Positions 49,535 to 59,630 of a stretch of 64,000 nucleotides of DNA are shown here, piece by piece. The translations under genes were made by a program, and so were the position numbers. The stretch is from Moritella sp. 24 (GTDB lineage Bacteria; Pseudomonadota; Gammaproteobacteria; Enterobacterales; Moritellaceae): assembly GCF_018219155.1 (NCBI RefSeq), contig NZ_CP056123.1, positions 1,993,505-2,057,504 of the forward strand, given 5' to 3'. The notes beneath the pieces are model-generated. The model searched no databases. It had not been told where the DNA came from and was given only the letters and a program-made list of their open reading frames with translations. Each line of letters starts with the position of its first letter. Position 1 is the stretch's first letter.

Positions 49535-49786
49535 TTATTCTTCCTCAACATTGTGTTTTTTGTCTAGTCTATTCATTTGAACTGCGTACCAAAATACCAA
49601 CCCTACAAATGTATAAATGGAACCTTGTTGTGCGAACCAGAAACCAAGTTTATACCCTCCGAGCCTGATCTCATTCAACTGCTCGACGAATAAAATGCCA
49701 CAACCAAACGACACGACAAACCATATAACTAAGCACGTTAATATGAGTCGTATATTGGATTTCCAATAGGCGTTTTCTTGTTCCAT
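49535..49786 (-). CDS. DUF4212 small subunit of the sodium:solute symporter
   Basis: 83-aa protein with two membrane helices (about 9-30 and 50-70): WKSNIRLILTCLVIWFVVSFGCGILF and LGFWFAQQGSIYTFVGLVFWYAVQMNRLD, both typical of DUF4212. First gene of the two-gene transporter unit; its stop codon abuts the symporter ATG. Thought to be an accessory subunit, comparable to YjcH beside ActP. Confidence 0.93.
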   Translation of the reverse strand: MEQENAYWKSNIRLILTCLVIWFVVSFGCGILFVEQLNEIRLGGYKLGFWFAQQGSIYTFVGLVFWYAVQMNRLDKKHNVEEE

Positions 49787-50072
49787 ATCCTTTCTCCCAA
49801 AAAAAACTATTAAATTTTCATAAATAAAATTAGATAGTTATTGATCACCGTATTAAGTTGTCCGTAACTTGAATGACAAATCGTTAGTGCTCGCAACTAG
49901 CATGTTGTAAATCTAGCAACCTTTAAAAAATAACCCTATACAACTTTCGTCTATATATTACTTTATGAGTTGACGATTAAGAGGTAGAGGGTTAAAACTA
50001 AAGGCATAAGAACATAGGGCAAGATAACGGGTAGAGAGATATATACCTGTAACGATTTAATAGGAATAAAAT

Positions 50073-51914
50073 ATGAATGCAGCGTTAAATGACATTGTTG
50101 ATTTTATTAAAACTATTCCCCCCTTTAATTTATTGAATGATCAATATTGCCATCTAATTGCGAAGCAAGTTTCAATTGGTTATTACCGTAATGAATCTGA
50201 ATTAAACCCCCTGCTTGATCAAACAATGCTATACCTGGTTAAAAAAGGCATTCTAGCTTATTACAATGAGGAGAATGAGCTTCAAGAAAAGTTCTCAGAA
50301 GGTGACCTGTGTGGTGTGCTATGCCAATCGGATGCAAAAGCACATGACATTAGGTTAATCGTCGAAGAAGATAGCTTGATTTATGGTGTTGATTTTAAAG
50401 CTTTAGAAGCGTTACTTACTGACTACCCCAATGTACTACAGTTTTTATTACAAACATCCCCCCAGCGTTTACAGGATAAAATGGGAGCCATCAGTGAATC
50501 TGCGTTAATTGCATCAAGCTTAACGAATGCCCCTATTGCTGATTATTATAATAGTCCGGCAATTATCCTATCAATTGACGCAAGTATTCAATATGCAGCT
50601 CAATACATGACTGAAAAAGGGGTGTCTTGTCTTGTGATTGTCGAAGGTGATGAACCGATAGGCATAGTGACAGATAAAGATATTAGGCGACGTTGTGTTG
50701 CTGCGGGGTTAAGCAGCCTGTGCCCTGTATCAAACATTATGACGACGAAGATGGCAACAATTGATATCACGTTATGTGGTCATGATGCGTTAGCGTTAAT
50801 GATCAGTCAGCGCATACATCACTTACCAGTGACAAAGCACGGGGTCTTAGTGGGGATGTTAACAGCAACAGATTTGATGAATCAAGAAGGACATCATGCC
50901 GTTAATTTAAGTTCTGTGATCCACAAAGCGAATTCTATCGATAGCTTGGTTGGACTAAGCTCTATGTTGCCTAAACTTCAAGTCAGCATGGCTAAGTTGG
51001 GGGCAAGTGCTGATTATTTAGGAAAAAATATCAGTGCTTTGACAATGGCATTTACAATTAGGTTAATTGAGTTAGCAGAGCAAAAATTAGGGAGTGCACC
51101 AGTAAATTATGCGTGGCTATGTGCTGGTTCGCAAGCAAGACAAGAACAACTTGTTTACTCCGATCAAGACAACGCGCTTATCATTGCTGATCACGCAACG
51201 GAAGAGCAAGAAGCGTGGTTTAAGGATTTAGCGCATTTTGTCTGCGATGGATTAGCGGCTTGTGGTTATATCTATTGTCCCGGTAATATTATGGCGACCA
51301 ATGAGCAATGGCGACAAAAGAAACGAGTGTGGCAAGGCTACTTCGATAATTGGGTCACACAACCAGACCCTCAAGCATTATTAAACAGCAGTGTCTTTTT
51401 TGATCTTGCTACCGTTTATGGCGACAGTTCATTATTACAGGATGTACGCCGTAACATGCTGATTAAAACTAAAAAGAACACATTATTTTTAGCACATTTA
51501 TCACGTAATGCATTATTACAGAAGCCACCCTTGGGTTTCTTCCGTGATTTTGTTCTTATCCACGATGGTAATAATAAAAAGGGGCTTGATCTTAAACATA
51601 ATGGACTTGCTCCTATTATTAATTTAGCCCGTATTTATGCGCTCGCAGAAGGTATCGAAGATGTTAATACAATTATGCGCTTAAAATTAGCCGCTGGTAC
51701 GCCTTCTCTTAGTCGAACTGAATCAGCAAATTTAATTGATGCGTTCGAGTTACTTGGCATGCTACGCGCAGATCATCAAGCAAAGCAACTTACAAATGGT
51801 TATGATGCAGACAGCTATTTGTTACCTAAAGAAATATCTCGACTGGAGCGCGAGCATTTGAAAGATGCGTTTAAAGTCATTAAAGCAATGCAGCACTACC
51901 GACAAATGGTATAG
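50073..51914 (+). CDS. cNMP-binding / CBS / DUF294 nucleotidyltransferase-like protein
   Basis: 613 aa in four parts: an N-terminal cyclic-nucleotide-binding-like domain (about 10-130), two CBS domains (about 160-285, ending VGMLTATDLMNQEG), a DUF294 nucleotidyltransferase domain with CAGSQARQEQLVYSDQDNALI (about 350-370), and a helical DUF294 C-terminal domain. The Gly-Ser...Asp-x-Asp pattern of the transferase is kept. Such proteins commonly lie beside acetate symporter and CrbS/R genes. Substrate unknown. AGGA lies before the ATG; divergent from the symporter pair. Confidence 0.9.
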   Translation: MNAALNDIVDFIKTIPPFNLLNDQYCHLIAKQVSIGYYRNESELNPLLDQTMLYLVKKGILAYYNEENELQEKFSEGDLCGVLCQSDAKAHDIRLIVEEDSLIYGVDFKALEALLTDYPNVLQFLLQTSPQRLQDKMGAISESALIASSLTNAPIADYYNSPAIILSIDASIQYAAQYMTEKGVSCLVIVEGDEPIGIVTDKDIRRRCVAAGLSSLCPVSNIMTTKMATIDITLCGHDALALMISQRIHHLPVTKHGVLVGMLTATDLMNQEGHHAVNLSSVIHKANSIDSLVGLSSMLPKLQVSMAKLGASADYLGKNISALTMAFTIRLIELAEQKLGSAPVNYAWLCAGSQARQEQLVYSDQDNALIIADHATEEQEAWFKDLAHFVCDGLAACGYIYCPGNIMATNEQWRQKKRVWQGYFDNWVTQPDPQALLNSSVFFDLATVYGDSSLLQDVRRNMLIKTKKNTLFLAHLSRNALLQKPPLGFFRDFVLIHDGNNKKGLDLKHNGLAPIINLARIYALAEGIEDVNTIMRLKLAAGTPSLSRTESANLIDAFELLGMLRADHQAKQLTNGYDADSYLLPKEISRLEREHLKDAFKVIKAMQHYRQMV

Positions 51915-52003
51915 CGCGGAATTAAATAGTTTGGTTTTAATACAATCGTGCCGTTTTAATATAATAGTTCCGCTTTAAGAAAATTGATCAATAAGGATAT
52001 GTG

Positions 52004-52708
52004 ATGAATCTTATACCGTCTTTCTTCAGTCTTGAATCGCAGCGTAAACGATTATTAAATAAAGCACCTGAAGGTGCATTAAAGCAATATTTAAGTGTCC
52101 CTATTATAGACTTAGATAAGCCCATTATTGACAGCGATATACTAGCAGTCGACTTTGAAACAACAGGTTTAAATGCAAAACATGATGCTATTTTAAGTAT
52201 TGGCTATGTTGAGTTAGCAAATAATCATATTCATTTAGGCAGTTGTTATCACCAAATTGTGGCCGCTCACTGCGCCCTTGACGAAGATAATGTCACAATA
52301 CATACCATTACGGATCAGGAAAAGGCGAGTGGGAGGCCACTTGCCAGCGTTGTGGAAGATTTATTAATCGCATTAGCGGGAAAAACAATGTTGGTCCATT
52401 ATGCCCAAATTGAAAAAACGTTTCTCGAACAAGCATGTATTAAGCTTTATGGCATGGCACCTATTTTTCCAATCATTGATACCTTAGCATTAGCTAAAAA
52501 ACGGCATGATAGGTGCAATCAAGTTTATTTACCCTCGGCATTACATCTAACCAATTTACGACAGGAATATGGGTTGCCCCATTATCCAGTTCACAACGCA
52601 TTAAACGATGCCATTGCGACGGCTGAGTTATTTATGGCGAAAATACAGTATTCAGAACAACGCGAAAGAACTAAGTTGAAATCTTTAGTGACTTCTGTTT
52701 TCAACTAA
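52004..52708 (+). CDS. DnaQ-like 3'-5' exonuclease
   Basis: 234-aa DEDDh exonuclease. Exo I is AVDFETTGL (near residue 49), Exo II lies in KTMLVHYAQIEKTFLEQ, and Exo III in YPVHNALNDAIATAELF with the catalytic His and Asp. The ATG at 52004 has AAGGA eight bases upstream; a GTG one codon earlier is possible. It resembles the polymerase-III-epsilon-type exonuclease usually paired with the CBS/DUF294 gene before it. It is on the same strand 90 bp downstream, so probably co-transcribed. Role in nucleic acid turnover rather than replication is likely. Confidence 0.88.
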   Translation: MNLIPSFFSLESQRKRLLNKAPEGALKQYLSVPIIDLDKPIIDSDILAVDFETTGLNAKHDAILSIGYVELANNHIHLGSCYHQIVAAHCALDEDNVTIHTITDQEKASGRPLASVVEDLLIALAGKTMLVHYAQIEKTFLEQACIKLYGMAPIFPIIDTLALAKKRHDRCNQVYLPSALHLTNLRQEYGLPHYPVHNALNDAIATAELFMAKIQYSEQRERTKLKSLVTSVFN

Positions 52709-52817
52709 TTAACGATGATACTTATGTCGTACTTTCAATCTGAGCAAGTTAACTCGCTCACAGTTTGGTAACAGTGTGTCATGTATAGTTATGTTAATTA
52801 GTTGTAGCAACACATGG

Positions 52818-53486
52818 ATGAATATGCACGTAATACCAGATAAAATTATCATTGCCGATGATCACCCACTTTTTAGGCAAGCACTGCTGATTGCATTAAA
52901 AGAGCAGTTTAGTACGACGCAATGGCTTGAAGCTGAAACCGTTGAAAGTATTAGTGATTGTCTTATTGCTAACGCGGATGCTGATTTATTACTACTGGAT
53001 CTCAATATACCCGGTGCGCATGGATTCGATCACTTAATTCGTATAAGAAAACAATATCCAGATGTACCGGTTGTGGTTATTTCTGCGTACAGCGATGAAA
53101 CTATTATTAGTAAAGCCATCGAGCATGGAGCATCAGGGTTTGTGCCTAAATCAGAATCGGTACCAACGATAATATCTGCGATAAATAGTGTACTTGTCGG
53201 TAATTTATGGGTGCCGAATTCGTTTGAAAAAGCCAAAGAAAAAACCGTAAATCCAGCTGATGAAGTCATTGGGAGCTTAACTGCACAGGAATACCGTATA
53301 TTAATGATGTTTTCGGAAGGCCTGCTTAATAAACAAATTGGCGATAAGCTCTGTGTTGCTGAAGCGACGGTTAAAGCCCATGCAAGTGCAATTTTTAGAA
53401 AATTAAATGTCCGTAACAGGACGCAAGCTGCAATGATGTTAGGTCAACTTGATGTAGCGGAATACAGTGATAGCTTAAAGGATTAA
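52818..53486 (+). CDS. crbR: LuxR-type response regulator, CrbR-like
   Basis: About 222 aa. Receiver domain at the N-terminus: acidic pair IIIADDHPLFRQAL, phospho-acceptor Asp in DLLLLDLNIPG, and the Lys in FVPKSE. The C-terminal LuxR helix-turn-helix is LTAQEYRILMMFSEGLLNKQIGDKL-VAEATVKAHASAIFRKL. In Vibrio and Pseudomonas, CrbR with kinase CrbS switches on acetyl-CoA synthetase for acetate use. The same partner genes are around it here. Start at 52818 chosen so that the receiver begins near residue 10; a GTG at 52776 is less likely. Confidence 0.82.
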   Translation: MNMHVIPDKIIIADDHPLFRQALLIALKEQFSTTQWLEAETVESISDCLIANADADLLLLDLNIPGAHGFDHLIRIRKQYPDVPVVVISAYSDETIISKAIEHGASGFVPKSESVPTIISAINSVLVGNLWVPNSFEKAKEKTVNPADEVIGSLTAQEYRILMMFSEGLLNKQIGDKLCVAEATVKAHASAIFRKLNVRNRTQAAMMLGQLDVAEYSDSLKD

Positions 53487-53490
53487 GTTA

Positions 53491-53928
53491 ATGAATAAAC
53501 ATACAAAGACTGCAATTATTATTGCACCATTATTAGCCGTTTTAGGTTATGTTGCGTCAGACTATTATGTAGAAAGTGATGCGAATAAAAGTAAGCTTAT
53601 CACCTTAATACCAGAATCGTCATGTGAAGTGCTGACAAATGGCTGTGTTCTCATTAGCGGAGACTTTAAAGTTAACGTATTTGATAAAGCGGGTTCGACA
53701 GTCGTTAACGCAACGTTTCCACTTGATGATGCTGTTTTATTTTTAGTCAATAAAGATAATATTGCGACGGCATTTCCGTTGACTAAAGTACAAAGCAATT
53801 ACTACTGGCAAGCACAGACTCCTTTACGTGATCTTGCAAGAGCAGAAGGGGTTAGCCGTTATAAGTTAAGGTTAATCGCTTCTATTAAAGGTGGTGACTA
53901 TATTAGCGAATTTGAAACATTACTTTAA
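53491..53928 (+). CDS. small membrane-anchored protein between CrbR and CrbS genes
   Basis: 145-aa protein with one N-terminal membrane helix (about 8-25) and an extracytoplasmic beta-rich domain containing two cysteines (SCEVLTNGC). No family recognised. It begins 4 bp after the response-regulator stop codon and ends 103 bp before the kinase, in the same direction, so it is very likely co-expressed with the acetate-switch genes. It could modulate the kinase sensor, but this is a guess from position only. Confidence 0.7.
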   Translation: MNKHTKTAIIIAPLLAVLGYVASDYYVESDANKSKLITLIPESSCEVLTNGCVLISGDFKVNVFDKAGSTVVNATFPLDDAVLFLVNKDNIATAFPLTKVQSNYYWQAQTPLRDLARAEGVSRYKLRLIASIKGGDYISEFETLL

Positions 53929-54031
53929 GACAAACCTCAGTCTTTTATCTTTCTTGAATAAATTAATTCAGTTGTAGTTTGATCGATTATTGTGTTCGCT
54001 CGATAATCATTGCGTTGTGTAGGTATTTGTT

Positions 54032-57000
54032 ATGTTCGCGAATTGGCAGTTGATGCTACTTAGTTTTTTGTATATTGCGCTATTGTTTTTAATTGCATTT
54101 TTAGGTGATAAATATCGACATTTAATACAAGGTAAGCGGCAAGCTGTCATTTATGCGTTTGCGGTTTCTGTTTATTGTACATCGTGGAGTTTTCTCGGCA
54201 CTACTGGACAGGCTGCAACGAGTGTTTATTCATATTTACCCATATACCTAGGGCCTATATTATTACTTATTTTCGCTTGGCCTTTCTTTCTGCGGATCAT
54301 TAAAACCAGTATTAAGTTTAATTTAACGTCAATTGCAGACTTACTCGCCGCGCGCTTTGGTAAATCACATGCACTGGCAATTCTTATTACTGTCGTTTCT
54401 TTACTTGGCACTATGCCTTATATCGCGTTGCAAATTAAAGCGATAGTCCATTCATTTCAACAATTACAGATTCAACAAAATTTCATGCCTTGGCAGCTCG
54501 GCTTAGTGACTAGCTGTGTACTTGCTGGGTTTAGTATGTTGTTTGGTATTCGCAGTATTGATGTTACAGAGCGACACCCTGGTATCATGCTCGCAATTGC
54601 TTTTGAAGCGGTCATTAAGATCGTGGCGTTTGCGAGTGTGGGTATTTTCATTTGTTATTTTGTATTTGATTCTCCACAAGCTATTTGGCAACAAGCGACA
54701 ACTCGTGTGGAGTTAAGCGGTGCATTACAGTTTCCAGACTTAAGTGCAATGTTTGGTATGATAATCATTGTAATGGCTGCATTTTTTGTATTACCTCGTC
54801 AGTTTCATGTCATGATTGTGGAGTTACGTGATGAGCAAGATGCATGGTTAAGTCGTCGAATATTCCCGCTATATTTACTTGTATTCGCGTTCTTTTCTGC
54901 ACCGCTTGGTTTAGCTGGGTATCTACTGCTTGGTAATAGTGTACCTACAGATATGTATGTGTTGGTGTTACCTTGGTATCAAGATCAAACGTGGCTGACT
55001 ATTTTTGCATTTTTAGGTGCTATATCTGCAGCGAGTTCGATGGTGATCGTATCGACAATTGCACTGAGTACTATGTTAAGTAACGAGATAGTATTTCCGA
55101 TCTTGTTTAAGAAAAATAAGCAGCCTACACAATATGATGACTTTAGATTAAAGTTGTTAAATATTAGAAAGTTACTTGTATTATTAGTTATATTCCTAAG
55201 CTATCTTGTGTTTCTTTTTATTCCTCCAACAACCTTATCTAGTTTAGGTGTAACAGCGTTAGGTGCTCTTGCGCAAATCACTCCAGCTTTATTAACCACT
55301 TTTTATTGGAGAAGAGCAACATTAAAAGGCGTGTTTAGTGGCATAAGTATTGGTTTTTCATTGTGGATAGTCGTTAATTTCTTACCTCAACTTGGTTTTT
55401 ACGCGAACCCGCTAAAAGATACGATTTTTTCGAGTGCGACGGCAATTAATTTACTTTGTCTTGGTGTTAATATTTTATTTATGATCGCGATATCTTTAGT
55501 AACAAGATCAAGCATTCAAGAACGTATACAAGGGGCCTTGTTTTTAAAACGTCAATTACCTGAGACTAATACTGAACATAATAGGGGGAAGTCTAAACGC
55601 CAAACGATCTCTGTGGATGAATTATTATTACTCACAGCCCAATTTGTTGGTGATGAAAAAGCGTCTGCAAGCTTTGAGGGGTTTGAGCATAATGCAATGG
55701 CACTGAATTATACGACAAAAGAGAAATCTGAATACGCACTTGAGCATACAGAGAAAGTATTATCGAGTGTTATGGGTTCTTCTTCGGCGAGATTGGTGCT
55801 TAATTCAGCGCTAGATGGACATGATTTCGCGTTAGATGAATTAGCAACGCTAGTAGAGAATGCTTCAAGTCATCGCCAAGAGTTTAGCCAGAATCTACTT
55901 AAAAGTGCGATAGAAAATACAAGGGAGGGTATTTCAATTGTTAATGATGAACTTGAACTTGTGGCTTGGAATAAACAGTATGCAATGTTGTTTAATTATC
56001 CTGAAGAGATCTTATATGTGGGCTGTCCAGTTGAGTCGTTAATACGTTTTAATGCTGAACGTGGCTTATGTGGTACAGGCGATATTGAGGAGCATGTACA
56101 TAAACGTCTCGATTTTCTTAGTTTAAGAAAGTCTCATAATTCAGAGCGCTTACGTGAAGATGGAAAGGTCATCCGAATAGAAGGTAATCCATTACCAGAC
56201 GGTGGATTTCTGATGGTTTTTTCTGATATTACCACATTCAGGCAAGCTGAGCAGGTACTAAAAGAAGCCAATCAAGATCTAGAAACTCGCGTTGCTGAGC
56301 GGACTAAAAAGCTCGAAAAAGCCAATGCAGAGCTGGCAAAAGCGAGAATAGTCGCTGATGAGGCGCTTAGTAAGAAAAGCCATTATTTACAAGTTTGTAG
56401 TCATGACTTGCTGCAGCCACTCGAAGCTGCGCGTCTGTTTACATCTGCATTAGCCAATCAATCGACGTTAAGTGTAAATCAACAGCGACAAGTAAGCAGT
56501 ATTGATGTGTCGTTAAAAGTGGCGAATGAGATGATTGTTAATTTAGCTGAGGTAGCACGAATAGAAAGTGGCAGTATCACACCGCATATTGAAACATTTG
56601 CGTTAAATGGTTTATTCAGTCAATTGGTAAATGAATTTTCTGAAACCGCAAAACAAAATAATGTCTCATTTAGTATTGTGCCGACAAAACATTGGGTAAA
56701 TACAGATAAACATTTGTTGCGAAGAATATTACAAAATTTAATTGGTAATGCGTTTCGTTATGCAAGTCCTGGGCGTGTACTGCTTGGCTGTCGTCGTAAA
56801 AACGGTCAACTTAGCATCGAATTATTAGATAATGGACCTGGTATCGCCACAAAAGATCAAGTTCGAGTTTTTGAACAATTCAGCCAGTTAAAAGCCAATA
56901 ATGGATCAAATGATGGGCTTGGGCTTGGACTGAGTATTTGTAGCAGTTTAAGTCGCTTACTTAAGCACGAGTTAACACTCGATTCGATTGAAGGAAAGGG

Positions 57001-57472
57001 TTGTCGATTTAGTTTACAGCTTAGTGCTGCGACAGCATTGCAGCAAAATAATGTACCATTGACGATTATACCGACAGATTTAGCAGGTATCGCTGTGCTA
57101 TGTATTGATAATAACCCCGCTATTTTAGAAGGAATGCTTGAATTAATGAGTAGCTGGGATTGTGAGGTCTATGGTGCGGATTCATATGCGAGTGCAAAAG
57201 AACAGTTTAAACAGTGTGACTTTGATATATTGCTGGTGGATTATCAGTTAGATAATGGTGAAGATGGACTGACTTTAATTGCTGAATTACGTAAAGAAGT
57301 ACCCGCAATACCTGCAATCCTTATTACTGCAACGACTGAGGTAAATATCAAGGAGAAAGCCGCATTAGCAAAAGTAGGGTTGTTGCGTAAATTAGTAAAA
57401 CCAGCTGCATTAAGAGCGATGATGAATGCATTACTTACCGAGACATTACAAATACAATTAATTAGACAGTAA
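54032..57472 (+). CDS. crbS: hybrid sensor kinase with sodium:solute symporter domain, CrbS-like
   Basis: 1146 aa. Residues about 1-500 form an SSS-family 13-helix membrane module. A PAS domain (about 630-740), a coiled coil (about 745-780), HisKA with phospho-acceptor His791 (CSHDLLQP), a HATPase with DNGPGIATKDQ and GLGLGLSICSSL, and a C-terminal receiver with Asp1070 (LLVDYQLDNG) follow. This is the layout of CrbS, whose symporter domain is thought to sense or carry acetate. Partner of the regulator at 52818. The substrate sensed is inferred from similarity. Confidence 0.85.
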   Translation: MFANWQLMLLSFLYIALLFLIAFLGDKYRHLIQGKRQAVIYAFAVSVYCTSWSFLGTTGQAATSVYSYLPIYLGPILLLIFAWPFFLRIIKTSIKFNLTSIADLLAARFGKSHALAILITVVSLLGTMPYIALQIKAIVHSFQQLQIQQNFMPWQLGLVTSCVLAGFSMLFGIRSIDVTERHPGIMLAIAFEAVIKIVAFASVGIFICYFVFDSPQAIWQQATTRVELSGALQFPDLSAMFGMIIIVMAAFFVLPRQFHVMIVELRDEQDAWLSRRIFPLYLLVFAFFSAPLGLAGYLLLGNSVPTDMYVLVLPWYQDQTWLTIFAFLGAISAASSMVIVSTIALSTMLSNEIVFPILFKKNKQPTQYDDFRLKLLNIRKLLVLLVIFLSYLVFLFIPPTTLSSLGVTALGALAQITPALLTTFYWRRATLKGVFSGISIGFSLWIVVNFLPQLGFYANPLKDTIFSSATAINLLCLGVNILFMIAISLVTRSSIQERIQGALFLKRQLPETNTEHNRGKSKRQTISVDELLLLTAQFVGDEKASASFEGFEHNAMALNYTTKEKSEYALEHTEKVLSSVMGSSSARLVLNSALDGHDFALDELATLVENASSHRQEFSQNLLKSAIENTREGISIVNDELELVAWNKQYAMLFNYPEEILYVGCPVESLIRFNAERGLCGTGDIEEHVHKRLDFLSLRKSHNSERLREDGKVIRIEGNPLPDGGFLMVFSDITTFRQAEQVLKEANQDLETRVAERTKKLEKANAELAKARIVADEALSKKSHYLQVCSHDLLQPLEAARLFTSALANQSTLSVNQQRQVSSIDVSLKVANEMIVNLAEVARIESGSITPHIETFALNGLFSQLVNEFSETAKQNNVSFSIVPTKHWVNTDKHLLRRILQNLIGNAFRYASPGRVLLGCRRKNGQLSIELLDNGPGIATKDQVRVFEQFSQLKANNGSNDGLGLGLSICSSLSRLLKHELTLDSIEGKGCRFSLQLSAATALQQNNVPLTIIPTDLAGIAVLCIDNNPAILEGMLELMSSWDCEVYGADSYASAKEQFKQCDFDILLVDYQLDNGEDGLTLIAELRKEVPAIPAILITATTEVNIKEKAALAKVGLLRKLVKPAALRAMMNALLTETLQIQLIRQ

Positions 57473-57514
57473 CGATTGGTATCATTTGGGTTTGTGTAGT
57501 GATTATTTATCGAC

Positions 57515-57549
57515 ATAAAAAAGGCTTCTGAATAAATCCAGAAGCCTTT
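57515..57549 (-). terminator. terminator for gltA
   Basis: Stem AAAGGCTTCTG / CAGAAGCCTTT with an 8-nt loop. Six A on the plus strand give the T-run for leftward gltA. Also after the crbS stop, but with a weak T-run on that side. Confidence 0.85.
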
Positions 57550-57567
57550 AACATAACTTAGCGAGTA

Positions 57568-58857
57568 TTAATCGCGATCAGTAAGCGGTTCAAACGAACG
57601 GTGTGCTTCACCAGTATATAACTGACGAGGACGACCAATCTTTTGACCTGGTTGGCTTAACATTTCGTTCCAATGTGCAATCCAGCCTACAGTACGGCCT
57701 AATGCAAAAATAACTGTAAACATAGAAACAGGAATGCCGATAGCACGTAATGTAATACCTGAGTAGAAATCTACATTCGGGTATAGCTTCTTCTCAATGA
57801 AGTAAGGGTCTTCAAGCGCAATACGCTCAAGTTCCATTGCAACATCTAATAATGGATCATCAATGTTTAGTTCTTTAAGGACTTCGTGACAGCTCTTACG
57901 CATTACTGTAGCACGTGGATCTTTATTTTTGTAAACTCGATGGCCAAAGCCCATTAGACGGAACGGGTCTTCCTTGTCTTTCGCTCGCGCGATAAACTCA
58001 GGAATACGATCAACAGAACCGATCTCTTCAAGCATTGTTAGACAAGCTTCATTTGCGCCACCGTGAGCAGGACCCCATAGCGATGCAATACCCGCTGCGA
58101 TACATGCAAATGGGTTAGCACCTGATGAACCAGCAAGACGAACGGTAGATGTTGATGCATTTTGTTCATGATCTGCATGTAACGTAAAAATACGGTCCAT
58201 TGCAGTTTCAACAACTGGATTTACTACATACTCTTCACACGGAACAGAGAACATCATTTTAAGGAAGTTACCTGCGTATGAAAGGCTATTGTCCGGATAT
58301 ACAAATGGTTGCCCAATTGAATATTTATAACACATTGCAGCAATAGTCGGCATTTTAGATAGCAAACGGAATGCTGAAATTTCACGATGACGTTGATTCG
58401 TAACGTCTAATGAGTCGTGATAAAACGCTGCAAGTGCGCCAGATACACCACAAAGAATCGACATCGGGTGTGAATCACGACGGAAACCTTTAAAGAATGA
58501 TGCGAATTGCTCATGCACCATAGTATGTTTGTGAACTGTTGCTTTGAAGGCTTCATATTGTTCTTTGCTTGGTGCATCACCGTAAAGAATAATATAACAA
58601 ACTTCTAAATAATCTGCATTAAATGCTAAATCATCAATAGCGTAACCGCGATGTAGTAGGATACCTTCTACACCATCAATATAAGTAATTTTTGACTCAC
58701 ATGATGACGTTGCCATAAAACCTGGATCATGGGTGAAATATCCTTTACTACCTAGGGTACGAATGTCGATAACATCGTGACCAGCTGTACCAGATAAAAT
58801 TGGAAATTCAACTGGCTCTTGGCCGGGTAGGTTTAACGTGGCTTTTTGATTAGCCAT
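57568..58857 (-). CDS. gltA: citrate synthase (type II)
   Basis: Condenses acetyl-CoA and oxaloacetate, the entry of the TCA cycle. 429 aa, matching the NADH-sensitive hexameric type of Gram-negatives. Catalytic His in [10 protein letters not shown], His in [14 protein letters not shown] and Asp in [11 protein letters not shown] are all present, as is the NADH-type N-terminal domain ([20 protein letters not shown]-like). Divergent from sdhC across a 386-bp spacer, the usual gltA/sdh order. Confidence 0.98.
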   Translation of the reverse strand: MANQKATLNLPGQEPVEFPILSGTAGHDVIDIRTLGSKGYFTHDPGFMATSSCESKITYIDGVEGILLHRGYAIDDLAFNADYLEVCYIILYGDAPSKEQYEAFKATVHKHTMVHEQFASFFKGFRRDSHPMSILCGVSGALAAFYHDSLDVTNQRHREISAFRLLSKMPTIAAMCYKYSIGQPFVYPDNSLSYAGNFLKMMFSVPCEEYVVNPVVETAMDRIFTLHADHEQNASTSTVRLAGSSGANPFACIAAGIASLWGPAHGGANEACLTMLEEIGSVDRIPEFIARAKDKEDPFRLMGFGHRVYKNKDPRATVMRKSCHEVLKELNIDDPLLDVAMELERIALEDPYFIEKKLYPNVDFYSGITLRAIGIPVSMFTVIFALGRTVGWIAHWNEMLSQPGQKIGRPRQLYTGEAHRSFEPLTDRD

Positions 58858-59180
58858 AGCACGTCTCCTTTGCTTATTTATAATTAGATTTCTTCATGAA
58901 ATTCGAAGCTAAAGCTACCTCTATTCATCAGTAATGTCAATTTTGTTGCAAAATAATCAACAAAAAAACACTAAAAGGTTAATCTACGTTTCAATTTTAA
59001 CGTAAATGTTACTATAAGCCTTTTTATAATTGTAAATAAATTGTGATATAGGTATACTTATTAACGGATCAAGAGTCTTTGTTTTAATTTTGTTCATGAT
59101 ATGTAAGTGCTTATAATCGTTGTTTTATTTGCCTTTTGAACAAGAAATAAACAAGGGCTTTCATTTGAAAGAGATTTGTT
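58858..59180. other. divergent promoter region of gltA and sdhCDAB
   Basis: Very AT-rich spacer with several A- and T-tracts. ArcA, CRP or RpoS sites are likely by analogy with E. coli, but none is clear enough to call. A 20-codon leader ORF follows it and ends at the sdhC start. Confidence 0.5.
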
Positions 59181-59243
59181 ATGAAAATAATAAAATTCTG
59201 TGATCCACGTCAATATAATAATAACAATGCTCAATGGAGCTGA
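59181..59243 (+). CDS. possible 20-residue leader peptide of the sdh operon
   Basis: ATG at 59181, with AAGAG nine bases before it, begins MKIIKFCDPRQY and runs through four Asn codons to TGA. The stop is immediately followed by the GTG start of sdhC, so translation could be coupled. The ribosome-binding site of sdhC (GGAG) lies inside it. No homologue is known to me, and an AT-rich short frame may be chance. Confidence 0.3.
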   Translation: MKIIKFCDPRQYNNNNAQWS

Positions 59244-59630
59244 GTGAGCGATATCGTGAAAAAGCAAAGACCTGTAAATTTAGATCTGCAGACTATTAGC
59301 ATGCCAATCACAGCAATCGCATCTATCTTACACCGTATTTCTGGTGTAATAATGCTGGTCGCAGTGGGTATCCTATTATGGTTACTGACAGAATCATTAT
59401 CTTCTGAACAAGGTTTCCAAAATGCACAAGAAATTGTGTCTGGTTTCTTTGGTACATTCATCCTTTGGGGTATCCTAACTGCACTTGCATATCATATTGC
59501 TGGTGGCATCCGTCATTTATTGATGGACATGGGTTATTTCGAAGAACTTGAATCGGGTGCGTTAAGTGCGAAAGTATCTTTTGTTGCAACCGCTGTTTTA
59601 TCAATCCTAGCGGGGATAATGGTATGGTAA
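59244..59630 (+). CDS. sdhC: succinate dehydrogenase cytochrome b556 subunit
   Basis: 128-aa membrane anchor with three helices. The haem ligand His84 (LAYHIAGGIRHLLMD) matches the E. coli position; the N-terminal KKQRPVNLDLQTISMPITAIASILHR is the quinone-site region. The start is GTG at 59244 with GGAG four bases before it. A GTG at 59256 would begin MKKQRPVN and is possible. Overlaps sdhD by 7 bp. Confidence 0.97.
   Translation: MSDIVKKQRPVNLDLQTISMPITAIASILHRISGVIMLVAVGILLWLLTESLSSEQGFQNAQEIVSGFFGTFILWGILTALAYHIAGGIRHLLMDMGYFEELESGALSAKVSFVATAVLSILAGIMVW

Noticed and set aside
59199-59214. CRP-like TGTGA-N6-TCAAT
   Set aside because: Only 8/10 core matches and about 30 bp before the sdhC start, inside the likely transcript; not convincing.
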